A stretch of DNA of 64,000 nucleotides, taken from assembly GCF_001984215.1 (NCBI RefSeq), contig NZ_CP019420.1, positions 3,596,001-3,660,000 on the forward strand. The letters are read 5' to 3'. The stretch's first letter is position 1, and every line of letters starts with the position of its first letter. A program made the position numbers and the translations under genes. The notes beneath the pieces are model-generated. The model was given only the letters and a program-made list of their open reading frames with translations. It searched no databases and had not been told where the DNA came from. Below are positions 53,551 through 61,822 of the stretch, one piece after another. Source of the stretch: Mycobacterium sp. MS1601 (GTDB lineage: Bacteria; Actinomycetota; Actinomycetes; Mycobacteriales; Mycobacteriaceae).

Positions 53551-54311
53551 GTCTGCGATTTGGGCGTGATTCCGGTCGCTCAGCGGTTGGAATCACGCCC
53601 AAATCCCTCGTGGTTCTGCTGGCGGTGATGCTGTGGCTGGCCCCGACGGCTGCGGCGGACGACGTCGACTGTTCGGTGCACAAATGTGTGGCGCTGACGT
53701 TCGATGACGGGCCCGGCCCGTACACCGACCGACTGCTTCAGGTGCTGGCTGCTGACGACGCCCGGGCCACCTTCTTCCTGGTGGGTGACAAGGTGGCCGC
53801 AGATCCTTTGGCAGCCAAGAGAATTGCCGATGCGGGGATGGAGATCGGCAATCACACCTGGAGCCATCCCGACCTGACGACCCTTCCCGCAGCCGAGGTC
53901 GCCGCGCAGCTGAGTTCGACCACCGACGCGCTGGTGCAGGCGACCGGCGTGCGGCCCGCTGTGATGCGACCCGGTTTCGGGATGATCAACGACGCGGTCC
54001 TGGCCGAGGTCGGGCGCCAGGGGATGGCGGCGATCAACTGGGACGTGGTGCCCTATGACTGGATCAACGACACCGACATCGCGGCGTCACGCGCAATCCT
54101 GATGGAACAGATCAGACCCGGCTCGGTGGTGCTGCTGCACGACACCTTCGCCTCCACCGTCGACCTGGTGGCGCAGTTCCTGCCGGTGTTGCGCGCCAAC
54201 GGGTATCACCTCGTCACCGTCAGTGATCTCCTGGGACCACGCGTCCCCGGCAGCAACTACGGTGGCCGGGACAACGGTCCGCCGGCGCGCGTGCTACAAG
54301 ACATGCCATGA
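53547..54311 (+). CDS. polysaccharide deacetylase (Rv1096 type), exported
   Basis: A 254-residue NodB-fold protein. I start it at the GTG overlapping the phoH2 stop (GTGA); this gives a charged n-region, [18 protein letters not shown], encoded by the 49-bp palindrome, followed by the hydrophobic core [21 protein letters not shown] at 53610 would give an n-region without charges. Metal ligands are in [10 protein letters not shown] and NHTWSH; the catalytic-base and His segment is [10 protein letters not shown]. It probably deacetylates peptidoglycan in the periplasm. The next gene starts with an ATGA overlap. Confidence 0.87.
   Translation: MSLRFGRDSGRSAVGITPKSLVVLLAVMLWLAPTAAADDVDCSVHKCVALTFDDGPGPYTDRLLQVLAADDARATFFLVGDKVAADPLAAKRIADAGMEIGNHTWSHPDLTTLPAAEVAAQLSSTTDALVQATGVRPAVMRPGFGMINDAVLAEVGRQGMAAINWDVVPYDWINDTDIAASRAILMEQIRPGSVVLLHDTFASTVDLVAQFLPVLRANGYHLVTVSDLLGPRVPGSNYGGRDNGPPARVLQDMP
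53557..53605 (+). repeat. 49-bp palindromic repeat, copy 2
   Basis: Identical to the reverse complement of copy 1 over all 49 bases. It starts 7 bases after the phoH2 stop and encodes part of the signal peptide n-region of the deacetylase. In plus-strand RNA the whole palindrome can pair around the loop UCA, with three G-U pairs near the centre; the opposite strand cannot pair there. Confidence 0.9.
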
Positions 54312-55516
54312 CGGCCGAATCCGCCTTCGCCCTGACACTGCTGGTGCTGGCGTACGCAGTGGTGTCCGGAATCGTGGTCAAGTGGTACGTCGCGCCAGCC
54401 TTGATCTTCGTGGTCGCCGGCCTCGGACTCGGTCCGTTCGGCCTGAATGTCATCGAAGTCGATTACGACGCAGGTACATTCACCATCCTGGCGCAGTTGG
54501 CGCTGACCGTGATCCTGTTCAATCAGGCAGCGGAACTGGACCTGCGCAACGTGCTGCGGCGCGGCCACTTCAGCCTCCGGTTGATCCTCGTGGGAATTCC
54601 ACTGACTTTGGTCATGGGCACAGTCACCGCGTTGTTGATCCTGCCGGTCATGCCGGTGTGGGAGGCCGTGTGCCTGGCAGCGATCGTCGCGCCGTCCGAG
54701 GTGGCTCTGATCGAGGCGCTACTGGAGGACCGCCGGATCCCGGAATCCGTCCGCCATGCAATGTCGATGGAAAGCGGCTGCTACGACGGATTCGCACTCG
54801 CTGCCCTGTTCGCCGGATTGGCCCTGGCGACAGATCGTTCCGAGGCCGACACCCCCGGATGGGGCTGGTTCCTGATCAAGGCGGAGTTCCTGTCGTTGGG
54901 GGCAGGTGCACTGGTCGGATTGCTCGGCGGCCTGGCCGTGGCCAGCTCCTACCGACGGGGCTGGATCAGTGAGATCTGGGCGCAGTTGGCGACGCTGGCA
55001 CTGGCGCTGCTGTGCTTCCAGGTGGGGGAGATGTTCCACGGCAGCGGTTTCGTCGCCGCCTTTGCCGGCGGTCTGGCTTTTGCGGCGCTGGCGCAGCGAA
55101 GCGGCGCGGAGGTGCCGCACCAGGTGCCGGATGCCGCCGGGCATCTCCTGGAGTTGTTGGTGTTCGCGCTCTTCGGTGGGGCCGCGATGATCATCGCTTG
55201 GCGCGAGGCCGACTGGCGAGTGGTGCTGTTCGCCGTGACGGCGGTGTTCGTGGTCCGGGTGGTCGCGGTATGGCTGGCGCTGCTGCGCACCGAGATGCCC
55301 GTGCGCAGCCGACTGTTCATCGGGTGGTTCGGCCCGCGTGGCATCGGCACCGTGGTGCTCGGGTTACTTGTGGTCAAGGAAGGCGCCATCGAACAGATTG
55401 ACCTCATCACCCAGACCGTGGTGGTGACCGTGACACTGAGTCTGGTGGTGCACAGTGCGACGGCGCCGCTGGGCATTCGGTTCGTCCAGCGGGACCGACT
55501 GGCGCCCCGGCATTGA
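54308..55516 (+). CDS. cation/proton antiporter (CPA family)
   Basis: A 402-residue membrane protein with about 12 helices, overlapping the deacetylase stop (ATGA). The first helices read VVSGIVVKWYVAPALIFVVAGLGLGP; the transport-site region contains an acidic pair in MESGCYDGFALAALFAG (Asp near residue 159), and GWFGPRGIGTVVLG near the C-terminus is the family's conserved FGPRG loop. It probably exchanges Na+ or K+ for protons. No regulatory cytosolic domain is present. Its pairing with the deacetylase is not part of the H37Rv order. Confidence 0.87.
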   Translation: MTAESAFALTLLVLAYAVVSGIVVKWYVAPALIFVVAGLGLGPFGLNVIEVDYDAGTFTILAQLALTVILFNQAAELDLRNVLRRGHFSLRLILVGIPLTLVMGTVTALLILPVMPVWEAVCLAAIVAPSEVALIEALLEDRRIPESVRHAMSMESGCYDGFALAALFAGLALATDRSEADTPGWGWFLIKAEFLSLGAGALVGLLGGLAVASSYRRGWISEIWAQLATLALALLCFQVGEMFHGSGFVAAFAGGLAFAALAQRSGAEVPHQVPDAAGHLLELLVFALFGGAAMIIAWREADWRVVLFAVTAVFVVRVVAVWLALLRTEMPVRSRLFIGWFGPRGIGTVVLGLLVVKEGAIEQIDLITQTVVVTVTLSLVVHSATAPLGIRFVQRDRLAPRH

Positions 55517-55574
55517 CATGTCGACACGGGCATCCGGCCCCGCTGGTGTGATGAGTGCTCTACGCTCAGCGGCT

Positions 55575-55913
55575 ATGAGAGCGGCAGTGGCACTGGCTGG
55601 GGCATTGGTGGCAACAGCGATCGGGATGGCCCCCGCAGCGCAGGCCGACCAGATCGGCTACCTGGTCAACGTCACGGTCAAGCCGGGGTACAACTTCCCG
55701 AATGCCGACGCCGCACTGCAGTACGGCAACCTGCTGTGCGACCGGATCCGCGGCGGCGAGCCCTACCCGATGCTGGCCCGCTCGATCAAAGACTATTTCC
55801 ACACCGATGAGTACGGCGCGTCGTACCTGCTGAGCCAGGCCACCGGTGAACTGTGCCCGGCGCAGATCTGGGCGCTGCGGCAGTCGGCCGGCGGCTACAC
55901 ACCCCAGCCCTAG
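55575..55913 (+). CDS. secreted DUF732 protein
   Basis: A 112-residue exported protein starting MRAAVALAGAL. The signal peptide ends in AQA near residue 26. The mature part follows the DUF732 layout, with a Cys in GNLLCDRIRGGE and another in ELCPAQIW, likely disulfide-linked. A second member lies at 3471-3770. Copy 3 of the 49-bp palindrome begins 5 bases after its stop. Confidence 0.82.
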   Translation: MRAAVALAGALVATAIGMAPAAQADQIGYLVNVTVKPGYNFPNADAALQYGNLLCDRIRGGEPYPMLARSIKDYFHTDEYGASYLLSQATGELCPAQIWALRQSAGGYTPQP

Positions 55914-55917
55914 ACGG

Positions 55918-55966
55918 GAGTTGGGCGTGATTCCGACCGCTCAGCGGTCGGAATCACGCCCAAGTC
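55918..55966. repeat. 49-bp palindromic repeat, copy 3
   Basis: Core arms TTGGGCGTGATTCCGACCGC and GCGGTCGGAATCACGCCCAA form a perfect 20-bp stem with the 3-base loop TCA. It lies 5 bases behind the stop codons of both convergent genes (DUF732 gene and fum). Unlike copies 1 and 2 it is perfectly symmetric in the centre, so RNA from either strand can fold, which fits its position shared by two 3' ends. Confidence 0.9.
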
Positions 55967-55970
55967 GCTC

Positions 55971-57380
55971 TCAGTCGCCGTCTTTGACCTTGGCCATGGC
56001 CAGCACGTCCAGGCGCTTGTCCAGCTCGGCCTCGGACAGCTTGTCGCCGATCAGGCCCCGGTCGATGACCGTCTGCCGGATGGTCTTCTTCTCCTTGAGG
56101 GCCTGCTTGGCCACCGCGGCGGCCTCCTCGTAGCCGATCGCCGAGTTCAGCGGCGTCACGATCGACGGCGACGACTCGGCCAACTCCAGCAGATGCGCCT
56201 CGTTGGCCACCAGACCATCGATGCAGCGACCGGCGAACAGTTTGGAGACGTTGGCCAGCAGCGTGAACGACTCGAGAATGTTGCGGGCCATCATCGGGAT
56301 GTAGACGTTGAGCTCGAAGGCGCCGGAGAGGCCACCGACGGTGACGGCCGCGTCGTTGCCGATCACCTGGGCGGCCACCTGGGTGACGGCCTCGGGGATG
56401 ACGGGGTTGACCTTGCCCGGCATGATCGAGCTGCCCGGCTGCAGGTCGGGCAGTTGCAGCTCGCCGAGGCCGGTCAGCGGACCCGAGCCCATCCAGCGGA
56501 TGTCGTTGGCGATCTTGGTCAGTGACACCGCGATGGTCTTCAACGCACCGGACGCCTCGACCAGGCCGTCGCGTGCTGCCTGAGCCTCGAAATGGTCCTC
56601 GGCTACCCGCAATTCGGCCAGCCCGGTGTCGGCCACCAGCACCTCGACCACCTTGGGGCCGAAGTCGTCGGGGGCGTTGAGGCCGGTGCCGACGGCGGTG
56701 CCGCCGATGGCGAGCTCACCAAGGCGCGGCAGTGTCGCCTTCACTCTCTCGATGCCGGCCTGCACCTGGCGGGCGTAGCCGCCGAACTCCTGGCCCAGAG
56801 TCACCGGCACGGCATCCATCAGATGGGTGCGGCCGGACTTGACCGTGGTGCGCCACTGCTTGGCCTTGGCCGCCAGCGACTCGTGCAGTACCTCCAGGGC
56901 CGGAATCAGATGCCGCACAGCGGCTTCCGTGGCGGCGATGTGCGTGGCGGTGGGGAACGTGTCATTGGAGCTCTGCGACATGTTCACGTGGTCGTTGGGG
57001 TGCACCGTCACGCCGTGCGCCGCCGCGATGGAGGCGATGACCTCGTTGGCGTTCATGTTGGAGCTGGTGCCCGAGCCGGTCTGGAAGACGTCGATGGGGA
57101 ACTGGTCGTCGTGCAACCCCTCGGCGATCTCGCCGGCGGCGGCGATGATCGCGTCGGCCTTCTCGGCGTCGAGTAGTCCGAGGTCTTTGTTGACCTGGGC
57201 GCACGCTGCCTTCAGCAGGCCCAGTGCGCGGATCTGGGTGCGCTCCAGGCCCCGGCCGGAGATCGGGAAGTTCTCCACGGCGCGTTGGGTCTGGGCGCGC
57301 CACAGCGCGTTCTTGGGGACGCGCACTTCACCCATGGTGTCGTGCTCGATGCGGTACTCGACGGCGTCGTCGGCGGTCAT
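55971..57380 (-). CDS. fum: class II fumarate hydratase
   Basis: A 469-residue enzyme of the aspartase/fumarase superfamily. The signature loop is [15 protein letters not shown] (about residue 322), with the catalytic Ser. Other substrate contacts are [13 protein letters not shown] (about 105), [11 protein letters not shown] (about 135) and [13 protein letters not shown] (about 185). It interconverts fumarate and malate in the TCA cycle. Iron-free class II type. Order fum-glpX matches Rv1098c-Rv1099c; glpX starts upstream on the same strand, 20 bases away. Confidence 0.95.
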   Translation of the reverse strand: MTADDAVEYRIEHDTMGEVRVPKNALWRAQTQRAVENFPISGRGLERTQIRALGLLKAACAQVNKDLGLLDAEKADAIIAAAGEIAEGLHDDQFPIDVFQTGSGTSSNMNANEVIASIAAAHGVTVHPNDHVNMSQSSNDTFPTATHIAATEAAVRHLIPALEVLHESLAAKAKQWRTTVKSGRTHLMDAVPVTLGQEFGGYARQVQAGIERVKATLPRLGELAIGGTAVGTGLNAPDDFGPKVVEVLVADTGLAELRVAEDHFEAQAARDGLVEASGALKTIAVSLTKIANDIRWMGSGPLTGLGELQLPDLQPGSSIMPGKVNPVIPEAVTQVAAQVIGNDAAVTVGGLSGAFELNVYIPMMARNILESFTLLANVSKLFAGRCIDGLVANEAHLLELAESSPSIVTPLNSAIGYEEAAAVAKQALKEKKTIRQTVIDRGLIGDKLSEAELDKRLDVLAMAKVKDGD

Positions 57381-57400
57381 TGGCTCCCTTTGCTCTGTTT

Positions 57401-58447
57401 TTACGGAAGTGGATGGGCGGCGGTCTTGTCCCCGGTGAAGTTCACCGCGGAGTACTCGTTGAGTTTGGACAGCCGGTGGTAGGCCTCGATCATGCGGACG
57501 GTGCCCGACTTGGAGCGCATCACGATGGACTGCGTGGTGCAGCCGCCGCCGAAGAACCGCACGCCCTTGAGCAGGTCACCGTCGGTGACGCCGGTGGCGC
57601 AGAAGAAGACGTTCTCACCCGAGACCAGGTCCTCGGTGCTCAGCACCCGATCCAGGTCGTAGCCGCGGTCGATGGCCTTCTGGCGCTCGTCGTCGTCGGT
57701 GGGGGCCAGCTTCGCCTGGATGGCGCCACCCATGCAGCGAATGGCGGCTGCGGCGATGATGCCCTCCGGCGTACCGCCGATGCCGACGAGCATGTCGGTG
57801 CCCGAGTCCGGCCGGCAGGCCGAGATGGCACCGGCGACGTCACCGTCGGAGATCAGCCGGATGCGGGCGCCGGCCTGACGCACCTCGTCCATCAGCTTGG
57901 CGTGCCGGGGCCGGTCCAGGATGCACACCGTGACGTCGGCGACCGACGCCTTGCGCACCTTCGCGATGCGCTGGATGTTCGCCGCGATGGGCGAGGTGAT
58001 GTCGATGAAGTCCGCGACGTCGGGCCCGACGGCGATCTTGTGCATGTAGAACACGGCCGACGGGTCGAACATCGCCCCGCGTTCGGCCACCGCGAGCACC
58101 GAGATGGCATTCGGCATGCCCTTGCTCATCAGCGTGGTGCCGTCCACCGGGTCGACGGCGAAGTCGCAGTCCGGCCCGTCGCCGTTGCCCACCTCTTCGC
58201 CGTTGTAGAGCATCGGGGCGTTGTCCTTCTCGCCCTCACCGATCACCACCACGCCGCGCATCGACACCGAATTGACCAGCTCACGCATGGCGTCGACGGC
58301 CGCGCCGTCGCCGCCTTCCTTGTCTCCGCGTCCCACCCAGCGGCCTGCGGCCATGGCGCCGGCCTCGGTGACACGCACCAGTTCGAGGGCGAGGTTGCGG
58401 TCAGGGGCTTCGCGGCGGCGGGTGGGCTGCTCGGACGGTGCACTCAT
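57401..58447 (-). CDS. glpX: class II fructose-1,6-bisphosphatase GlpX
   Basis: A 348-residue enzyme. Metal-binding motifs are [11 protein letters not shown] (about 70-80) and [12 protein letters not shown] (about 101-112); [14 protein letters not shown] and RSKSGTVR segments follow. It removes the 1-phosphate from fructose-1,6-bisphosphate in gluconeogenesis and is the only known route in mycobacteria lacking a class I enzyme. Likely the first gene of a glpX-fum transcript. Confidence 0.95.
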   Translation of the reverse strand: MSAPSEQPTRRREAPDRNLALELVRVTEAGAMAAGRWVGRGDKEGGDGAAVDAMRELVNSVSMRGVVVIGEGEKDNAPMLYNGEEVGNGDGPDCDFAVDPVDGTTLMSKGMPNAISVLAVAERGAMFDPSAVFYMHKIAVGPDVADFIDITSPIAANIQRIAKVRKASVADVTVCILDRPRHAKLMDEVRQAGARIRLISDGDVAGAISACRPDSGTDMLVGIGGTPEGIIAAAAIRCMGGAIQAKLAPTDDDERQKAIDRGYDLDRVLSTEDLVSGENVFFCATGVTDGDLLKGVRFFGGGCTTQSIVMRSKSGTVRMIEAYHRLSKLNEYSAVNFTGDKTAAHPLP

Positions 58448-58503
58448 GAGCAGTCATTGTCCCAGAAGCCGACACCGCCGTGGGAGCTGGGATACTGGTC
58501 GTC

Positions 58504-59166
58504 GTGACGACGGAACCGCAGCAGACGCCGGGTGACGCGGGCCAGGCGGTCCCGGCACTCAAAGAGGCCAAGCCGCGGCTGCTGCAGGACGGTCGTGACA
58601 TGTTCTGGTCCATGGCACCGCTGGTGCTGGGCTGCATCCTGCTGGCCGGTCTGCTGGGCATGTGTTCGTTCCAGCCCAGCGGGCCCACCCAGGGCTCCGT
58701 CCCGACCTACGACGCCGAGGCAGCGCTGGGCTCCGATGCGCAGACGCTGGGGTTTCCGGTCCGGCTGCCGAAGCTACCGGAGGGCTGGCAGGCCAACTCC
58801 GGCAAGCGTGACGGCCTCGACTCGGCGCGCACCGATCCGGCAACCGGCCAGCGCACCCGTGCGCTGCTGTCGAACGTCGGCTACCTGACGCCGGACACCA
58901 AGTTCATGAGCCTGACCCAGAGCAACGCCGACGAGGACCGGCTGGTCGCCTCGATCCTGCCCGGCGCGTACCCGACCGGTGCCGTCGACGTCGGCGGCCG
59001 CCAGTGGGTGGTTTACCAGGCGGTCTCCGAAAACGGCCGCGACGAACCGCTGTGGACCACCAGAATCGGATCCACCCAGTTGGCCATCACCGGAGCTGGG
59101 TCGCCGGAGCAGTTCCATACGCTGGCCGAAGCCACGCAGTCGCAGTCCCCGCTGCCTGACGCCTAG
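58504..59166 (+). CDS. DUF4245 membrane-anchored protein (Rv1100 type)
   Basis: A 220-residue protein starting at the GTG of VTTEPQQTPGD. A cytosolic N-terminus of about 35 residues precedes one transmembrane helix (about 38-57), then a globular extracellular domain (SDAQTLGFPVRLPKLPEGWQAN, RQWVVYQAVSENG, TTRIGSTQLAITG) that matches DUF4245. Function unknown. Divergent from glpX with about 55 bases between starts. Confidence 0.85.
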   Translation: MTTEPQQTPGDAGQAVPALKEAKPRLLQDGRDMFWSMAPLVLGCILLAGLLGMCSFQPSGPTQGSVPTYDAEAALGSDAQTLGFPVRLPKLPEGWQANSGKRDGLDSARTDPATGQRTRALLSNVGYLTPDTKFMSLTQSNADEDRLVASILPGAYPTGAVDVGGRQWVVYQAVSENGRDEPLWTTRIGSTQLAITGAGSPEQFHTLAEATQSQSPLPDA

Positions 59167-59191
59167 GCCGGTCGGCAAGAAGGAGACACAT

Positions 59192-59989
59192 GTGAGCGCA
59201 CCCGAAGCCGATCTGACGGGCTGGACGTGCGCGCCGTTCACGGGCGGCGGCTACACCCACGACGTCTACCGCAAGGGTGCGGGCCCGGGAGTGGTGCTGA
59301 TCCCGGAGATGCCGGGATTGCATCCCGGTGTCCTGGCGCTGGGAAACCACCTCGTCGACAACGGGTTCACCGTGGCGGCCCCGTCGCTGTTCGGTACCCC
59401 GGGGCGTCCGGCGCTGCACCCGTCGGCGGTGCCGACCCTGGTGCGGGGCTGCATCGCCAAGGAGTTCTCCGCATTCGCGACCGACAAACAGCGGCCGGTG
59501 GCCATGTTCCTGCGCGCGCTGGCCCGCGACCTGAACGCGAACACGCCGGGCAAGGGAGTCGGCGTCATCGGACAGTGCTTCACCGGTGGGTTCGCGTTGG
59601 CGGCCGCAGTCGACGAGAGCGTGCTGGCGCCGGTGCTGAGTCAGCCGTCGCTGCCACTGCCGCTGACGCCGAAGCAGCGCCGCGATCCCGGGGTCTCCGA
59701 AGGTGAGCTGGAGATCATCTCCCAACGCGCCGCCACCGAGGGGCTCTGCGCGCTGGGCCTACGGTTCAGTGAGGACTGGATGAGCCCTGGGGACCGTTTC
59801 GTCAGTTTGAAGAAGCGACTGGGCGACGCCTTCGAGGTCATCGAAATCAATTCGGGCCCAGGCAATTCCGGCGGGTTCTCGAGGGCAGCCCATTCGGTGC
59901 TCACCGATCAGGTGCGTGAGGTCGACGGACACCCGGCCTACGAGGCGCGAAAACGCGTCGTCGAATTTCTGGTCGAACGGCTCGGCTAA
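59192..59989 (+). CDS. dienelactone hydrolase family protein
   Basis: A 265-residue alpha/beta hydrolase behind AAGAAGGAGAC (GTG start). The nucleophile motif is GQCFTGG, with a catalytic Cys (as in dienelactone hydrolase) near residue 129 in VIGQCFTGGFA. The PEMPGLHPGV segment fits the oxyanion region. The His is probably in FSRAAHSVLT near the C-terminus. It probably cleaves a lactone or ester in aromatic or ring catabolism. It follows the DUF4245 gene by 25 bases. Confidence 0.85.
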   Translation: MSAPEADLTGWTCAPFTGGGYTHDVYRKGAGPGVVLIPEMPGLHPGVLALGNHLVDNGFTVAAPSLFGTPGRPALHPSAVPTLVRGCIAKEFSAFATDKQRPVAMFLRALARDLNANTPGKGVGVIGQCFTGGFALAAAVDESVLAPVLSQPSLPLPLTPKQRRDPGVSEGELEIISQRAATEGLCALGLRFSEDWMSPGDRFVSLKKRLGDAFEVIEINSGPGNSGGFSRAAHSVLTDQVREVDGHPAYEARKRVVEFLVERLG

Positions 59990-60076
59990 CCCCGCGGCAG
60001 TGGCGTTTTGCCCGTGCGGTCCACCTGGCGAGAGAAGTTCCAGGCGGACCGCACGGCCCCTCTAATCAAGTACCGA

Positions 60077-60325
60077 TCAGCGAACGTTCACGCTGACAGT
60101 GGGTTTGGAACGCAGGTCGACGAACGTGGAGACGATGTTCGCGTCGTAGAGTGGCGCATCCGACAGCCGCTTGACGACAACGTGATAGCCCTGGCTCTCC
60201 AACTCGGCGATGGTGTCCTGGGCGTTGCCCACCGCGGTGGGAGCTGCCAACGCAGGGGCGGCAAAGCTCAGGGTTGCCGCGGTCAGCGCTGATCCGATGG
60301 CGATGGCAGTGGCGGGCCTGTTCAT
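60077..60325 (-). CDS. small secreted protein, paralogue C
   Basis: An 82-residue exported protein. The signal peptide ends in ALAA near residue 28. The mature part, DTIAELESQGYHVVVKRL and a final TVSVNVR strand, aligns with the two proteins at 13608-13907 and 17365-17664, but both cysteines are lost and the acidic central loop is shortened. No enzyme motif. Its start has ribosome site GGAGAGA. Confidence 0.7.
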   Translation of the reverse strand: MNRPATAIAIGSALTAATLSFAAPALAAPTAVGNAQDTIAELESQGYHVVVKRLSDAPLYDANIVSTFVDLRSKPTVSVNVR

Positions 60326-60604
60326 GATCTGCGCTTCTCTCCTGGGCGACGCGATTTCAATCCGTTCTATGGTTGTTCAACGGGCAGTCCGGTGCGCTGA
60401 TTTCCGATTGGCAGTGATTGCGCCAGAGCTGGCAGCAATTGGGCGCCCAAAGCGGGCGACCCGCGCAAGCAGTTTCGAGTTGCGCGGGAGTTGGAACAAA
60501 TTTAACTTGGACCCATCAGCCCCTTGATCTGCGCTCAACGGCGACTCGCGGTGATCGGCTGACTCGCCGCGCGCCAGCCAGCCGGCAAGACCTAGGGAGT
60601 GGTC

Positions 60605-61108
60605 ATGGAGACAGCTGATTTGCAGGATGTCCTGCGTCGGCTGGACCGTCTGGAATCCGAAAGCGCAGTGCGAGCGGTCAAGGCGCACTATATGCAGTGG
60701 GCTGATGAGAAACGCCGTCTCGGCATGGGCGAACTGTTCTGGGAAGACGCCGTGTGGGAGGAACTCGACCTCACCGGCCAGACCGTTCCCGGGGCGCGCT
60801 GGGACGGACGCGACGCGATCGCGCAGATGTTCAACGAGAGCCCGGAGCGGCTGCACTTCACCGTTCACTATCTGATGAACGAAGAGATCACCGTGACCGG
60901 CGATACCGCCGTTGGTCGGTGGAAACTGTTGGAGCCCTGCACTGTTCGTGACGAAACCGCAGTATGGCAGGGCGGCCACTACGTCGACGACTTCGAACGC
61001 CGCGACGGCGTCTGGAAGATCAGGCACCTACGGCTGACTCTGGACTTCCAGACCCCGTACCACGATGGTTGGCTACGGACGCCGTTCCTCGAGAGCGTGC
61101 AGTCATGA
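60605..61108 (+). CDS. SnoaL-like (NTF2-fold) protein
   Basis: A 167-residue protein starting at METADLQDVL behind GGGAG. The first helix (DVLRRLDRLESESAVRAVKAHYM) and the following W-E-DAVWEELDL strand pattern match the SnoaL_4/NTF2-like family often found beside ring hydroxylases and steroid enzymes, where it can act as a dehydratase, isomerase or small subunit. First gene of the co-directional cluster with a cupin, a Rieske oxygenase and an ABC permease. Confidence 0.82.
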   Translation: METADLQDVLRRLDRLESESAVRAVKAHYMQWADEKRRLGMGELFWEDAVWEELDLTGQTVPGARWDGRDAIAQMFNESPERLHFTVHYLMNEEITVTGDTAVGRWKLLEPCTVRDETAVWQGGHYVDDFERRDGVWKIRHLRLTLDFQTPYHDGWLRTPFLESVQS

Positions 61109-61367
61109 CGACCGGGCGGGCCGGCGTCGACGACCCTCTGCGGGTACACCAGGGTTTCCGCCTTGACCGCGGGTCCTGATCAGCGCTGAGTTCTGCCTGC
61201 TGACCGTGGTGGTGCCGGTGCCGACGTCTCGGCGTGCGCCACATTTTCACCTTCTTCCCGGCGACTGACGACAGCCTGACAGTCAGCGCCGGTACCTCTG
61301 CATCCTGCTTTGCCCAAAGGGCGCTTCGTGCAGGACTTTTCATACCTACTTTCCGATTGGGAAACTC

Positions 61368-61790
61368 ATGCCAGAGCAGATCGTTGGGGTGACCGATGGC
61401 GACACAGTCACCTATCCCAGTGGTTGCAGTGTTGTCGACTCCGGATTGATCGCCGACAATTCCGCAGCGGCCGGTGGCGGGTCGGGCGCATTGTCACGCG
61501 GCTCGGCCGCGTCGGCGGGCGGAATGTGGATGGGGGTCAGCAAGCTCCCGCCCGGGCATTCGTCGGTGCCGCACCATCACGCCGACCAGACATCGCTGGT
61601 GTGCATTGTCGGAGGTGCCATGCGCTTTCGTGTGCACGGACCTGACGGCGTCGAGGAGTTCTCCGCCTCCGCTGGCCAGATCGCAGTCATACCAGGCGGT
61701 TTGGTGCACGAGGAGTTCAACGACCTCGACGTCGAATGCCTCTGCGTGGTGACTCGCAACAGCGAGAAGCCGATTGTCCGCAACGTCTGA
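61368..61790 (+). CDS. cupin-domain protein
   Basis: A 140-residue single-domain cupin. Metal-binding motif 1 is HSSVPHHHADQTSLVCIVGG (His residues near 67-69, with Glu replaced by Gln); motif 2 is IPGGLVHEEFN. It is probably a metal-dependent dioxygenase, isomerase or sugar/aromatic-binding protein. The stop is 32 bases before the Rieske oxygenase start, so the two are likely in one operon. Substrate unknown. Confidence 0.82.
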   Translation: MPEQIVGVTDGDTVTYPSGCSVVDSGLIADNSAAAGGGSGALSRGSAASAGGMWMGVSKLPPGHSSVPHHHADQTSLVCIVGGAMRFRVHGPDGVEEFSASAGQIAVIPGGLVHEEFNDLDVECLCVVTRNSEKPIVRNV

Positions 61791-61822
61791 GACCACCTGA
61801 CAGTCCAACCAGGAGCCCTTCA

